NCBI GenBank assembly: GCA_040757575.1 | Contig: JBFLXA010000005.1 | Location: 62,001 to 126,000 of the forward strand | DNA: 64,000 nucleotides | Direction of reading: 5' to 3' | From: PFJX01 sp040757575 | GTDB lineage: Bacteria > Pseudomonadota > Gammaproteobacteria > Burkholderiales > Thiobacillaceae | Part shown: positions 23,627 through 31,801 of the stretch, one piece after another | Layout: every line of letters begins with the position of its first letter | Numbering within the stretch: position 1 is the first letter of the stretch | Made by a program: the position numbers and the translations under genes | Notes under the pieces: model-generated | Databases searched by the model: none | The model's input: only the letters and a program-made list of their open reading frames with translations | Told to the model about the DNA's origin: nothing

Positions 23627-23732
23627 GATTCAGTAAAGGGGGAAGGGGGAAGGGTAAAGGGTGCGCGGGGTGGGGGTGTTGCCCTTCCCCCTTGAGCGCC
23701 GGAGGCGCGGCCCCTTCTCCCTTCGCTGCAAG
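23627..23732. repeat. Low-complexity gap between ubiU and ubiV
   Basis: Purine-rich repeats (GGGGGAAGGG, GGGTAAAGGG) face a matching pyrimidine tract (CCCTTCCCCCTT, CCCCTTCTCCCTT), so the strand can fold on itself. No gene is visible. The spacing departs from the tight ubiU-ubiV junction expected and may reduce coupling. Confidence 0.5.
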
Positions 23733-24740
23733 TCATTTCCACGGCCGGTAATAAGCCCCAAGGGTATGCATGCTGCCTTCGGAGACCTTGTTGAGGGCTG
23801 TCATCCAGGCGGGGGTGGGGGCGAAGCTGGCGGGGTTGCGTTTTACTGCGTCTATGGCTGCGCGCCATACCTGGGTGACCTGGGCCACGTAGGCAGGGCT
23901 GCGCTGGCGGCCTTCGATCTTGATGGCGGCTACCCCCAGGCGGGCCATTTCCGGCAGCAGTTCCAGGCTGTTCAGGCTGGTGGGTTCTTCCAGAGCGTAG
24001 TAGGTCTCCCCCTGGACCTCGAAGCGGCCCTTGCACAGGGTGGGGTAGCCCGCTTTCTCGTTTTCGGCATAGCGGTCTATGAGTACGCCGTTCAGCCGGG
24101 TTTCCATGCCCTTCGGGGTCTGTTCCCAGCGCACCGCGTGGCCCGGGGAACAGGCGCCGAAGGTGTTGGGGGAATCGCCGCAGGCGTAGGAGGACAGCAG
24201 GCAGCGGCCTTCCACCATGACGCACAGGCCACCGAAGCCGAACAGTTCGATCTCCACGTCCGTGTGCTGCACCACGTTTTCCACCTGGGCCAGGGACAGC
24301 ACCCGGGGCAGCACCGCCCGCTGGATGCCGAACCGGTCCCGGTAGAAATTGATGGCCTCGTAGCTGGTGGCGGAGCCCTGCACGGAAAGATGCAGGCGCA
24401 GGTCCGGGTGGGTCTTGCGGGCGTAGGCCATGAGGCCCGGGTCGGCGAGGATGATGGCGTCCACGCGCGCCGTGGCGGCGGTGTCCACGGCGGCATGCCA
24501 GCGGTCCCGGGTGGCGGGCTGGGGGTAGGTGTTGAGGGCCATGAGCACCTTGGCCCCCTTGGCGTGGGCGTAGCGGATGCCTTCCGCCAAAGCAGGTGGG
24601 TCGAAGTTCAGGCCGGCGAAGTTGCGGGCATTGGTGTTGTCCCGCAGCCCCAGGTAGACCCCGTCGGCACCGTGGTCCACCGCTGCTTTCAGGGCCGGCA
24701 GGCTGCCGGCGGGGCAGATGAGGTCGAGCAAGCGGGGCAT
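23733..24740 (-). CDS. ubiU: O2-independent ubiquinone hydroxylation protein UbiU
   Basis: 335 residues, U32 family. LLDLICPAGSLPALKAAVDHGADGVYLG is the typical opening. The 4Fe-4S cysteines are Cys173, Cys180, Cys197 and Cys236, with the same intervals (7, 17, 39) as E. coli UbiU. It works as a heterodimer with UbiV in the cytoplasm under oxygen limitation. First gene of the minus-strand ubiU-ubiV-ubiT run; an inverted repeat lies about 60 bases upstream. Confidence 0.94.
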   Translation of the reverse strand: MPRLLDLICPAGSLPALKAAVDHGADGVYLGLRDNTNARNFAGLNFDPPALAEGIRYAHAKGAKVLMALNTYPQPATRDRWHAAVDTAATARVDAIILADPGLMAYARKTHPDLRLHLSVQGSATSYEAINFYRDRFGIQRAVLPRVLSLAQVENVVQHTDVEIELFGFGGLCVMVEGRCLLSSYACGDSPNTFGACSPGHAVRWEQTPKGMETRLNGVLIDRYAENEKAGYPTLCKGRFEVQGETYYALEEPTSLNSLELLPEMARLGVAAIKIEGRQRSPAYVAQVTQVWRAAIDAVKRNPASFAPTPAWMTALNKVSEGSMHTLGAYYRPWK

Positions 24741-24797
24741 GGGGGATCGGTCGGGGAGGGCTTATCAGGCGCTAAACATACCTTCTTGTCCTGATAG

Positions 24798-24809
24798 TTG
24801 TCCAGACAA
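24798..24809. promoter_or_regulatory. Inverted repeat TTGTCCAGACAA upstream of ubiU
   Basis: TTGTC-CA-GACAA is a near-perfect palindrome centred about 63 bases before the ubiU ATG. A further CTTGTC lies at 24785-24790. The spacer is two bases, not the four of an FNR box, so the cognate regulator is unclear. Confidence 0.35.
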
Positions 24810-24841
24810 GCATCGGCACCCCCCTTCGCCCGGAACCAGGT

Positions 24842-25126
24842 TCAACACGCCTTGAGGACAAAATCGATGACCACCCGGGTCTCGTCCTGCTCAAGGTACT
24901 GGATATCCACCCGGTTGCCATAACGAGCATGCATCTGTTGCAGGAGGGGGATGGGGTTGTGGTCGTTGACGAAGCGCATGCGTTCCCCGGGCATCAGTGA
25001 ATCCAGGGCACCGAAGATGGCGGCATGGCGGAATCGCTTGGCAATGCCACGGGCATCAAAGGCATAGATGCCGTCCGTGCGGTTGTGGTTGTGGACGATG
25101 GGTTGTACGGGAATGGAAATGTTCAT
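24842..25126 (-). CDS. DUF2249 domain protein
   Basis: 94 residues. DGIYAFDARGIAKRFRHAAIFGALDSLMPGERMRFVNDHNPIPLLQQM is the DUF2249 signature, a small TusA/SirA-like fold often encoded with anaerobic respiration and nitric-oxide genes. Its function is unknown. An FNR-like box 66 bases upstream with a GATCAT -10 at class II spacing suggests anaerobic induction, in keeping with the ubiUVT genes beside it. Confidence 0.85.
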   Translation of the reverse strand: MNISIPVQPIVHNHNRTDGIYAFDARGIAKRFRHAAIFGALDSLMPGERMRFVNDHNPIPLLQQMHARYGNRVDIQYLEQDETRVVIDFVLKAC

Positions 25127-25487
25127 GGTCAGGATTCAAGTGGATCAGGGCGCAGCAATGATCGTTCCGACGGATTCCCGAAGCATTGACTAAAGTCAGC
25201 CCGGCCCCGGCTTGGGCAGCATGGCCTATGGCGTGGGTAGCGCCAGAAGCAGGTTTCCCTCGTTCTTTCAGCGCTGGGACGGCTGGCGGAATCCGCCTGA
25301 TCCTGGCCGGTGGACTGTTCTGCCTTTTGACCATCGTCGTCTGTCGCCGACCGCCAGCCGTAACAGGGCCGGAAAGAGGACAACGCTCCGGCGGGCTTGT
25401 TCAGGGAATCCATGATGGGCGTGTGGGGAAGGCTGGGAGTAAAGTCTTCATTGCTACTGCTTTGTAGTGCAGAAACGGGGAGCGGGC
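25127..25487. other. Divergent intergenic region, DUF2249 / DUF302
   Basis: 361 bases without a convincing gene. It holds the FNR-like box (25186-25199) and presumably promoters for both flanking genes. The right half is high-GC and featureless; a purine-rich GGGGAG just before 25488 serves the DUF302 gene. Confidence 0.5.
25186..25199 (-). promoter_or_regulatory. FNR/ANR-like box upstream of DUF2249 gene
   Basis: TTGAC-TAAA-GTCAG matches the TTGAY-N4-RTCAA pattern at all but the last position. Reading toward the DUF2249 gene, GATCAT lies 30-35 bases after the centre, the class II layout for FNR activation. Confidence 0.6.
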
Positions 25488-26192
25488 GTGGTAAAGATTG
25501 GCAATCTCTTGATCTTGAACAAGCTGGGCGTGGTGACGTTGGCCCTGGCCCTGTTTTGTATGACCGGAGCGGCCCGGGCCCACGATCTCCAGCATCAGCC
25601 CCAGCACCTGTCGTTGCCCCTGGCGTTACCTTTTCCACCCGGTCAGGCCCGGGTCCAGCCCAACCTGCCCCCCAACACCATGCTGCCGCCCTTGTCCCGG
25701 GAGGCCAAGGGCCAGTGGGCCCGGCTGTTCATGCTCTTCAGCCCCCTGAGCGTGCGGGATCTGCTCAACGTCATGGCCCACAAGATGCCGGCCCGATCCG
25801 GGCTGACGGTGGACCAGGTGGCGGCGTCCCTCATTGCCCGGGCGGAGCGGCACGGCTTCATGCTGGTGGACCGCTACCAGATGTGGAAAGCCCTGGAAGC
25901 CCGTACCGGCCAGTCGGGTACCCCCAAGGTGGAAGTCATCAGTCTGTGTGACCCCCTGGTCAGCCGGGACTGGATGGATTACGCCCCGGAAATGGCCCTC
26001 TTCGTGCCGCCCCGTATTGCCCTGGTAGAGGATCGGGAAGGCGTCATCTGGCTGATCATGCTGGACTGGGACATGGCCTGGCTGGACAGCGCCGGCCCCG
26101 GCGCCTTCGATGCAAAACTGCGGGCCCAGGGCTTGGAACGGCGGGAAATGCTGGAGGACATCATGCGGGCGGGTGCCGCAGGAACACCATAA
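25488..26192 (+). CDS. Exported DUF302-domain protein
   Basis: About 234 residues. A signal peptide (LLILNKLGVVTLALALFCMTGAARA) precedes a Pro/Leu-rich linker. The later half (VEVISLCDPLVSRDWMDYAPEMALFVPPRIALVEDREGVIWL, DWDMAWLD) has the strand order of DUF302, a small domain of unknown function found in exported proteins near respiratory and sulfur genes. The start is a GTG with GGGGAG six bases upstream; another GTG seven codons earlier is possible. It converges with mnmC. Confidence 0.7.
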   Translation: MVKIGNLLILNKLGVVTLALALFCMTGAARAHDLQHQPQHLSLPLALPFPPGQARVQPNLPPNTMLPPLSREAKGQWARLFMLFSPLSVRDLLNVMAHKMPARSGLTVDQVAASLIARAERHGFMLVDRYQMWKALEARTGQSGTPKVEVISLCDPLVSRDWMDYAPEMALFVPPRIALVEDREGVIWLIMLDWDMAWLDSAGPGAFDAKLRAQGLERREMLEDIMRAGAAGTP

Positions 26193-26206
26193 GGGCCTTG
26201 ATGACC

Positions 26207-28120
26207 TCAGGCTCTCCGTCGATGGGCCCGCAGGCGGAAGCGGGCCGGGTCCAGGGCGTCCATGAGGTCTTTTTCCAGGGGCAGTGGGTCGCCCTGGATC
26301 TGGCTGGCCAGGGCCTCCGCGGCCAGGGTGGCCCAGACCAGTCCCCGGGAACCCAGGCCCAGCAGACCGTAAAGCCCCGGCAGGCGGGGAATGTCCCGCA
26401 ACTGGATATCCCGGGCCAGGGGAGCGTCGGGCACCGGCAGGGGGCCAAGCAAAGGCAGCCGGTCCGGGGTGGCGGCCCGGAACCCCACCCGGCCGGCCAG
26501 GGAGGTGGCCTGCAAGCCAGCCTCCGCGCCGGGCAGGATGCGGCCCAGGCGCACCAGATTGCCTTCGCTTTCCAGGGGCCGCAGTTCCCGGCCCAGGTCG
26601 TAGGCATAGGAGGCCCCCAGACAGTGGATACCGTCCACCGCCGGGGTCAGATAGCCTTCGCAACACAGGGCATGGGGAATGGCTGGCAGGCGTTGGGTGG
26701 GCACATGGCTGACCTGCCCCCGCACCGGGGTGATGGGCAGGCCGGCGGTCACCTCCAGTTCCCCGGCCTGGGCCCCCTGGGCCAGGATGGCCACCGGGGC
26801 TTGGGCGAGGATGCGTCCCGTATCGTCCAGGACCTGCCACTGGCCGTCCCGCTGTTCCAGGCCGGTCACGGTTGAGCCCAGTTTTACGTCCAAGGTTTCA
26901 CCCGCAGCGGCCACCAGGGCCTGGCACAGCGTGGGGGGCGAGGCCCAGCCCCCCAGAGGGAACCACCAGCCGCCGAAGGCGGTGGGCCAGCCGGCCTGCT
27001 GGCTGGCCTGGGTTTGGTCCAGGAAGCGCACGTAGTCAGACGGGTAGGAGCCGGCCAGGGCCTGTTGCAGGGCTTCGTGCTCCTGGTCCCGGGCGATTTG
27101 CAACACCCCGTCCAGACCCCGGCGGGAAGGGAAGCCCGCCTGTTCCAGCGACTCCCAGGCCCGGCGGGCATGGAGATAGCAGGCCCGGTTGAGCCGGGAG
27201 GCGATGTTGTCATCCCGGGAAAGCAGGGGGCGGACAATGCCCGCCAGGTTGCCCGAGCCTTCCCCGGCCAGGTGATCGTGGGCTTCCAGCAGCGTCACCT
27301 GCCAGCCCCGGGTGGTGAGGCGCTGGGCCAGGGCACAGCCGGCGATGCCGCCGCCGATGATGAGGGCGGTGCGGGTTGTCTGGGCTGTGGGGTCTGAAAT
27401 TGCCTGGGGCGTGGCCTGGTCTGCCGCCAGACGCCCCACAAGCATGTCCCGCTTGCCCGCATAGCCCGGGCGTTTTTCCGTCGTGAAGCCCGCCGCCGCC
27501 AGGTCGTCCCGCACGCTGCGGGCCACGCACCAGGTGGCCAGGGTGGCCTCTGGCGCGGCCAGGCGGGCCAGTGCCCTGAATACCTGGGGCGACCACATGG
27601 CCGGGTTCCTGCGCGGGTCGAAGCCGTCCAGGTAAAAGGCGTCCACCCGGGCCCTGAGCCGCCGCAGACAGGTTTCCGCTTCCCCCATCATCAGGGTCAG
27701 AACCACCCGCCCTCCTTCGAATTCCAGGCGGTGGAAGCCCGGTGTGAGTACGGGCCAGGCGGCTGCCAGGGCGTCGGCCAGGGGCTGGAATTCCGGCCAA
27801 CCGGCGTGAAGGCGGGCCAGGTCCTGCCGCTGGAAGGGGTGTTTTTCCACGGCCAGGTAATGCAGTCGGCAGGGGGCATCCTGAACCCGCCAGGCCGCCC
27901 AGGTGGAGAGGAAGTTCAGGCCCGTGCCGAAACCGTTTTCCAGGATGACAAAGCGCTCCCGGCCCCGCCAGCGGTCCGGCAATCCATTGCCCGCCAGGAA
28001 CACATGCCGGGCTTGGCCGGGTCCGCCCTGGGCAGCGTGGTAGATGTCGTCGTAGTCCCGGGAGACGGGGGTGCCCTCCGGGGCGAAGTCCAGCCGGGCC
28101 GGCTGGATGGGCTCGAACAT
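26207..28120 (-). CDS. mnmC: tRNA U34 methyltransferase/FAD oxidoreductase MnmC
   Basis: 637 residues, both halves present. The N-terminal methyltransferase (1-240) includes SRDYDDIYHAAQGG and ILENGFGTGLNFLSTW, the SAM site. The C-terminal oxidase opens with the FAD motif LIIGGGIAGCALAQRL near residue 265 and has GEGSGNLAGIVRPLLSRDDN. It finishes the mnm5s2U modification of wobble uridines. The ATG (MFEPIQPARLDF) overlaps the hslO stop by TGATG; the open frame further upstream is antisense artefact. Confidence 0.93.
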   Translation of the reverse strand: MFEPIQPARLDFAPEGTPVSRDYDDIYHAAQGGPGQARHVFLAGNGLPDRWRGRERFVILENGFGTGLNFLSTWAAWRVQDAPCRLHYLAVEKHPFQRQDLARLHAGWPEFQPLADALAAAWPVLTPGFHRLEFEGGRVVLTLMMGEAETCLRRLRARVDAFYLDGFDPRRNPAMWSPQVFRALARLAAPEATLATWCVARSVRDDLAAAGFTTEKRPGYAGKRDMLVGRLAADQATPQAISDPTAQTTRTALIIGGGIAGCALAQRLTTRGWQVTLLEAHDHLAGEGSGNLAGIVRPLLSRDDNIASRLNRACYLHARRAWESLEQAGFPSRRGLDGVLQIARDQEHEALQQALAGSYPSDYVRFLDQTQASQQAGWPTAFGGWWFPLGGWASPPTLCQALVAAAGETLDVKLGSTVTGLEQRDGQWQVLDDTGRILAQAPVAILAQGAQAGELEVTAGLPITPVRGQVSHVPTQRLPAIPHALCCEGYLTPAVDGIHCLGASYAYDLGRELRPLESEGNLVRLGRILPGAEAGLQATSLAGRVGFRAATPDRLPLLGPLPVPDAPLARDIQLRDIPRLPGLYGLLGLGSRGLVWATLAAEALASQIQGDPLPLEKDLMDALDPARFRLRAHRRRA

Positions 28121-28995
28121 CAGTGCACCGTGGAGGAGGGGGGCTCGAACAGGGCGGCCACGGCCTGGGCGTCCAGGTGGTAGTCCAGGTCGCAGATGTC
28201 GTCCCGCACGTGGATCTGGCCATGGTCCCGCAGGATCGCGTCGCACTCTTCCCGGCCCAGGGATTTCAGCATGGTGTGGATCTTTTCCCAGTCCTGGGGG
28301 CAGTGGTGGGTGACCGGGCGGGGGTCGAAGACGCGGATGTCTTCTTCCGGAAACAGGCTGCGCAACAGATCCGTGGCAGGCAGGGCGAGGAGTTCCGCCG
28401 GCTTGAGGGTTTCCAGCAGATGCTGGATCCGGTTCCAGCCGTCCGGGTCCTTCTCGTCCGCGCCGGGCAGACGTTGCAGGAACAGTCCGGTGGCGCGCAT
28501 GGCGTCGCTGGCCAGGGCCAGGCGGGTGGGCTGCTGCTCGGAACGGGTGAGGTAATGCTCGAAAATGGCAGCCAGGGAGGCGCCCTCCAGGGGCACCACG
28601 CTCTGGTAGGGCTGGCGCATGCCCACGGTATCCAGGCTCAGGACCAGCTTGCCATGGCCCAGCAACGCGGGCGCATCCTCCGGCAGACGGTCCCCCTGCC
28701 AGCGGGCCATGCCCCGCATGCGCAACTGCTCGTCGCAATCCATCACCAGCAGTTCCACGGTCTGCGCCTGGGGGACGTCGCCCCGCAGCTGGAAGGTCAG
28801 GCGGCCGGGCTGTTTCAGGTTGGCGCCGATGAGGGCGGTGACCCCCGCCATTTCGCCCAGCAGGTGGGCCACGGGGACCGGGTAATCCCGTCCCCGGGTC
28901 AGGCCGGCCCAGGTCTGATCCAGGCTGACCCAGGCACCCCGGATGTCCAGGTGTTCAAACATAAAGGGAATGACGCAGTCGCGAGGGGAATCCAT
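28120..28995 (-). CDS. hslO: Hsp33-family chaperone with degenerate zinc site
   Basis: 291 residues. MFEHLDIRGAWVSLDQTW and HLLGEMAGVTALIGANLK are typical of the Hsp33 core, and the C terminus keeps LKSLGREECDAILRDHGQIHVRDDICDLDYHLD. In redox-regulated Hsp33 that region holds CxC and CxxC zinc pairs; here they read HHC and DDIC, so one cysteine of each pair is missing. Zinc-linked oxidative activation is therefore doubtful. Co-translated with mnmC. Confidence 0.85.
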   Translation of the reverse strand: MDSPRDCVIPFMFEHLDIRGAWVSLDQTWAGLTRGRDYPVPVAHLLGEMAGVTALIGANLKQPGRLTFQLRGDVPQAQTVELLVMDCDEQLRMRGMARWQGDRLPEDAPALLGHGKLVLSLDTVGMRQPYQSVVPLEGASLAAIFEHYLTRSEQQPTRLALASDAMRATGLFLQRLPGADEKDPDGWNRIQHLLETLKPAELLALPATDLLRSLFPEEDIRVFDPRPVTHHCPQDWEKIHTMLKSLGREECDAILRDHGQIHVRDDICDLDYHLDAQAVAALFEPPSSTVH

Positions 28996-29054
28996 GGCAG
29001 GCAGATCAAAGACAAGGCGTGCATTTTAGCCCTTTGGCCCGGTGGCTCCGAGAA

Positions 29055-29080
29055 ACGAAAAACCCGCCTGGGAGGCGGGT
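29055..29080 (-). terminator. Terminator of the PEP-CTERM gene
   Basis: On the minus strand ACCCGCC / GGCGGGT with a five-base loop is followed by TTTTTC. It starts 22 bases after the PEP-CTERM stop codon. Confidence 0.8.
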
Positions 29081-29101
29081 CGAATTGGGCGTGGAGTCGG
29101 T

Positions 29102-29752
29102 TCACCGGCGCCGGCGGGCGGCTCCCGCCACCAGCAAGCCCAGGCCGAGCCCAATCAGGGCCAGAGAGCTGGGCTCCGGCACCGCATTCTGGGAGGGAAT
29201 GGAGCGCTCGTAGCCGATATCAACCAGTCCGTACTGGTAGCCGCTCAGGGTGTTGGTGGGGAAGCTATTGGCATTGCAGCCATTGCAATAGCGCATTTCC
29301 ACATAGCTGATTTCATTGCTGGGATACCAGGAAGCTGGCAGGCCACTGCCAAAGTAATAAGTGGCGCCCGGGTCATTGCCGATGCCCATCACCAAGTAAT
29401 CCATGCCCGACTGGAGTTGCACCCCAGAGTTCAGGTCGCCCCAGTTCCATTCACCGCCCACCACGTTGCCCAGGGTGGTTTGGGCAAGCAGGCTCTGGCC
29501 TGCGAAATCCCACAGGCTGAGGGTGAAGCTGCCGCTGGTCACCGGGGCGATGCCCAGTTGGGTCACAAGCAGATCATCAGTAGTGGCCGTGAAGCGCCAG
29601 CCCCGGGAATTACCGAAAAATATATTGTTGGTGGAGAAGCCAAAGGCGTCCGGATCCTGGTCGCCCAGAGAATGGATGGGGGTGGCGTGACCAGGGGAGG
29701 CCAGGCTGCTCAGCACGGACAGGGCCAGCAGGGAGGGAGCGAGTCGCTTCAT
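29102..29752 (-). CDS. PEP-CTERM exosortase-sorted protein
   Basis: 216 residues. A signal peptide (MKRLAPSLLALSVLSSLASPGHA) starts it and the C terminus is a complete sorting tag: VPEPSSLALIGLGLGLLVAGAARRRR, that is PEP, a membrane helix and an Arg cluster. The middle is a beta-rich Gly/Asn/Ser domain (FTLSLWDFAGQSLLAQTTLGNV) of no named family, with one CNGC pair. Such proteins are cleaved by exosortase and exported with exopolysaccharide, often in floc-forming bacteria. A sigma-54 promoter and an upstream palindrome suggest PrsK/PrsR-type control. Confidence 0.9.
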   Translation of the reverse strand: MKRLAPSLLALSVLSSLASPGHATPIHSLGDQDPDAFGFSTNNIFFGNSRGWRFTATTDDLLVTQLGIAPVTSGSFTLSLWDFAGQSLLAQTTLGNVVGGEWNWGDLNSGVQLQSGMDYLVMGIGNDPGATYYFGSGLPASWYPSNEISYVEMRYCNGCNANSFPTNTLSGYQYGLVDIGYERSIPSQNAVPEPSSLALIGLGLGLLVAGAARRRR

Positions 29753-29793
29753 GGTTATCCTTATTTCGGGATCGGTGGGAGATGTTTCCCTTA

Positions 29794-29809
29794 TGCAGGA
29801 CTTGGGCCA
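29794..29809 (-). promoter_or_regulatory. Sigma-54 promoter of the PEP-CTERM gene
   Basis: The minus strand reads TGGCCCAAGTCCTGCA, with GG and GC exactly ten bases apart as RpoN requires and TGGC/TGCA intact. The expected start is near 29783, giving a leader of about 31 bases with AAGGAT before the ATG. Confidence 0.7.
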
Positions 29810-29852
29810 GTTTTAGATGCCATTAAATTCAATGGGTTAGCGCAATAATGCC

Positions 29853-29869
29853 CCAGCCGGTTCGGCTGG
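29853..29869 (-). terminator. Hairpin downstream of msrA
   Basis: CCAGCC / GGCTGG with a five-base loop lies 40 bases past the msrA stop. The following GGCATTATTG is a weak T-run, so termination is possible but unsure. Confidence 0.35.
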
Positions 29870-29878
29870 CGTGTTGAA

Positions 29879-29900
29879 ATTTCGGCAGCGCTGTCGAAAT
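29879..29900. promoter_or_regulatory. 22-base palindrome, candidate enhancer site
   Basis: A nearly perfect palindrome (20 of 22 bases) with ATTTCG/CGAAAT arms and core AGCGCT. It is about 100 bases upstream of the predicted sigma-54 start of the PEP-CTERM gene, the usual range for an enhancer-binding protein. The most likely binder by context is PrsR, but no such gene is in the window. Confidence 0.5.
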
Positions 29901-29908
29901 CAGCGGGC

Positions 29909-30448
29909 TCAACCTGGCTCAGGTTTGAGTCGGAGCGCGAACAGGTTGCGGAATTTCGCCAGTTTGGGGCCCACCACGAACAGGCAATAGGGTTGGTTGG
30001 GATTCTGTTCGGCGTAGCCCTGGTGGTAGTCCTCGGCGGGCCAGAATTGAGCGGCCTGGGTCACTTCCGTGACGATGGGAGCGCTGAAGGCGCCTGTTTC
30101 TGTCAGACGCCGGATCGTGGCCCGGGCCTGGGTTTCCTGTTCCGGCGTGTGGCAGAAGATGGCGGAGCGGTACTGGGTGCCCACGTCGTTGCCCTGGCGG
30201 TTGAGGGTGGTGGGGTCGTGGAGGGCAAAGAACACCTCCAGCAGGGCGTCGTAACCGATGAGGTTTTGGTCGAAGTGAACCTGGACGACCTCGGCATGGC
30301 CGGTACGGCCGGTACAGATCTGTTCGTAGGTGGGGGCGTCCAGGTGTCCGCCCATGTAGCCTGATACGGCCTGCTCCACGCCCTTCAGTTGGTTGAAGGC
30401 GCTTTCCAGGCACCAGAAGCAGCCGCCGGCCAGGGTGGCGATTTCCAT
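29909..30448 (-). CDS. msrA: Peptide-methionine (S)-S-oxide reductase
   Basis: 179 residues. The active-site GCFWC is at residues 9-13 and VSGYMGGH, GHAEVVQVHFD and YHQGYAEQNP are family motifs; PYCLFVV near the end may hold the recycling cysteine. There is no signal peptide, so it repairs S-form methionine sulfoxide in the cytoplasm. It diverges from the HD-GYP gene. msrB is 8 kb away and not fused. Confidence 0.95.
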   Translation of the reverse strand: MEIATLAGGCFWCLESAFNQLKGVEQAVSGYMGGHLDAPTYEQICTGRTGHAEVVQVHFDQNLIGYDALLEVFFALHDPTTLNRQGNDVGTQYRSAIFCHTPEQETQARATIRRLTETGAFSAPIVTEVTQAAQFWPAEDYHQGYAEQNPNQPYCLFVVGPKLAKFRNLFALRLKPEPG

Positions 30449-30523
30449 GATCTATCCTTTCCAACTTCATTTCTGTACAAGCTTGCCGATAAGGACACTT
30501 GCAGTCATCAAAACGTTTCATCC

Positions 30524-31801
30524 ATGGGCGATTTCGAACAGCGTATCCACATAGACCAGGTGAGGGTGGGGTTATATGTCCGTCTCGAAGACTGGATGGA
30601 TCACCCGTTCCTGTTCAACAGCTTCAAGATCCGCACCGAAAAGCAGTTGCAGGTGCTGCGTTCACTGGGCATACAGCATGTGATCTACATACGCGAGAAA
30701 AGCGAATTCCCCCCCCTGCCGCCCCCCAAGGCGGATGCACCGCCGCCACCGCCACCCCCGGAGCCGGACCCGGAAGTGGTGGCCATGTGGCAGGCGAAGC
30801 AGGCCCGCAAGGAAAAACTGGCCGAACAGCGCCAGGCCCTGGGCCGCTGCGAGAAAAAATTCACCAGCGGCGTGTCCACGGTCAAGTCCATGCTGCGCAA
30901 CCTGTTTGCCAAGCCGGAGGCCTCCGTGCAGCAGGCCCAGGCCCTGGTGTCGGACATGGTGGGCTCCCTGCTGGAAGAAAAGGATGTGGTCCTGCACCTG
31001 ATGAACGCCAAGACCGGGGACGAGAACGCCTATTTCCACGCCCTGAACGTCACCATGCTGGCCCTCATCCTCGGCCGGGAGGCGGGGTTTTCTGCCGAGG
31101 ACCTGCGGGAACTGGGCCTGGGCACCCTGCTGCACGACATGGGCAAGGAGAAGGTGCCCAGCCAGATACTGCTGAAGAAGACGCCCTGGACTTCCGCGGA
31201 ACGGAACTTCTACCAGCAGCACGTGCTGTATGGCACCGAGATGGCCCAGCAGTTGCCGAACATGACTCCGGGCGCCCTGGAGGTCATCGCCATGCACCAC
31301 GAGACCCTGGACGGCCAGGGCTTTCCCGGGCGACTGACGTCAGACCGTATCGGCCGCTTCGCGCGCATCGCCTGCATCGTCAATACCTTCGACAACTACT
31401 GCAACCGCATCAACCCTGCGGAATCCATGACCCCGGCCGAGGCCATTTCCTTCATGTTCAAGAAGGAGAAGGACAAATACGATCCGGTGCTGATGCAGCA
31501 CTTCATCCGTTGCATGGGGGTGTATCCCCCGGGCAGCGTGGTGCAACTCAACAATGGCCTCATCGGCCTGGTGATGAATGTGACGCCCGGGCGGCTATTG
31601 CATCCGTCGCTTCTGATCTACGACCCGGATGTGCCCAAGGAGGAAGCCCTCTGGCTGGACATGGCGGAGGACAGTTCCCTCAGCGTGGTGAAGACCTTGC
31701 GCCCGGCGGAGCTGGATCGGGCGGTCTACGACTACCTGGAACCCCGGGCCCGGGTGAGCTACTACGCTGACAACAGCGTTTCCGCCAGGCGTACCCAGTA
31801 G
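30524..31801 (+). CDS. HD-GYP domain c-di-GMP phosphodiesterase
   Basis: 425 residues. An N-terminal DUF3391-like part (IHIDQVRVGLYVRLEDWMDHPFLF) is followed by a proline run (about 65-82) and a Lys-rich helix. The HD-GYP domain spans about 150-345 with LLHDMGKEKVP and HHETLDGQGFPGRL; the third motif is GFP, a common variant of GYP. It should hydrolyse cyclic di-GMP, lowering biofilm and raising motility. The frame extends upstream over the msrA start, so the internal ATG (MGDFEQ) was chosen. Its 3' end overlaps the convergent amidohydrolase gene by 40 bases. Confidence 0.9.
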   Translation: MGDFEQRIHIDQVRVGLYVRLEDWMDHPFLFNSFKIRTEKQLQVLRSLGIQHVIYIREKSEFPPLPPPKADAPPPPPPPEPDPEVVAMWQAKQARKEKLAEQRQALGRCEKKFTSGVSTVKSMLRNLFAKPEASVQQAQALVSDMVGSLLEEKDVVLHLMNAKTGDENAYFHALNVTMLALILGREAGFSAEDLRELGLGTLLHDMGKEKVPSQILLKKTPWTSAERNFYQQHVLYGTEMAQQLPNMTPGALEVIAMHHETLDGQGFPGRLTSDRIGRFARIACIVNTFDNYCNRINPAESMTPAEAISFMFKKEKDKYDPVLMQHFIRCMGVYPPGSVVQLNNGLIGLVMNVTPGRLLHPSLLIYDPDVPKEEALWLDMAEDSSLSVVKTLRPAELDRAVYDYLEPRARVSYYADNSVSARRTQ

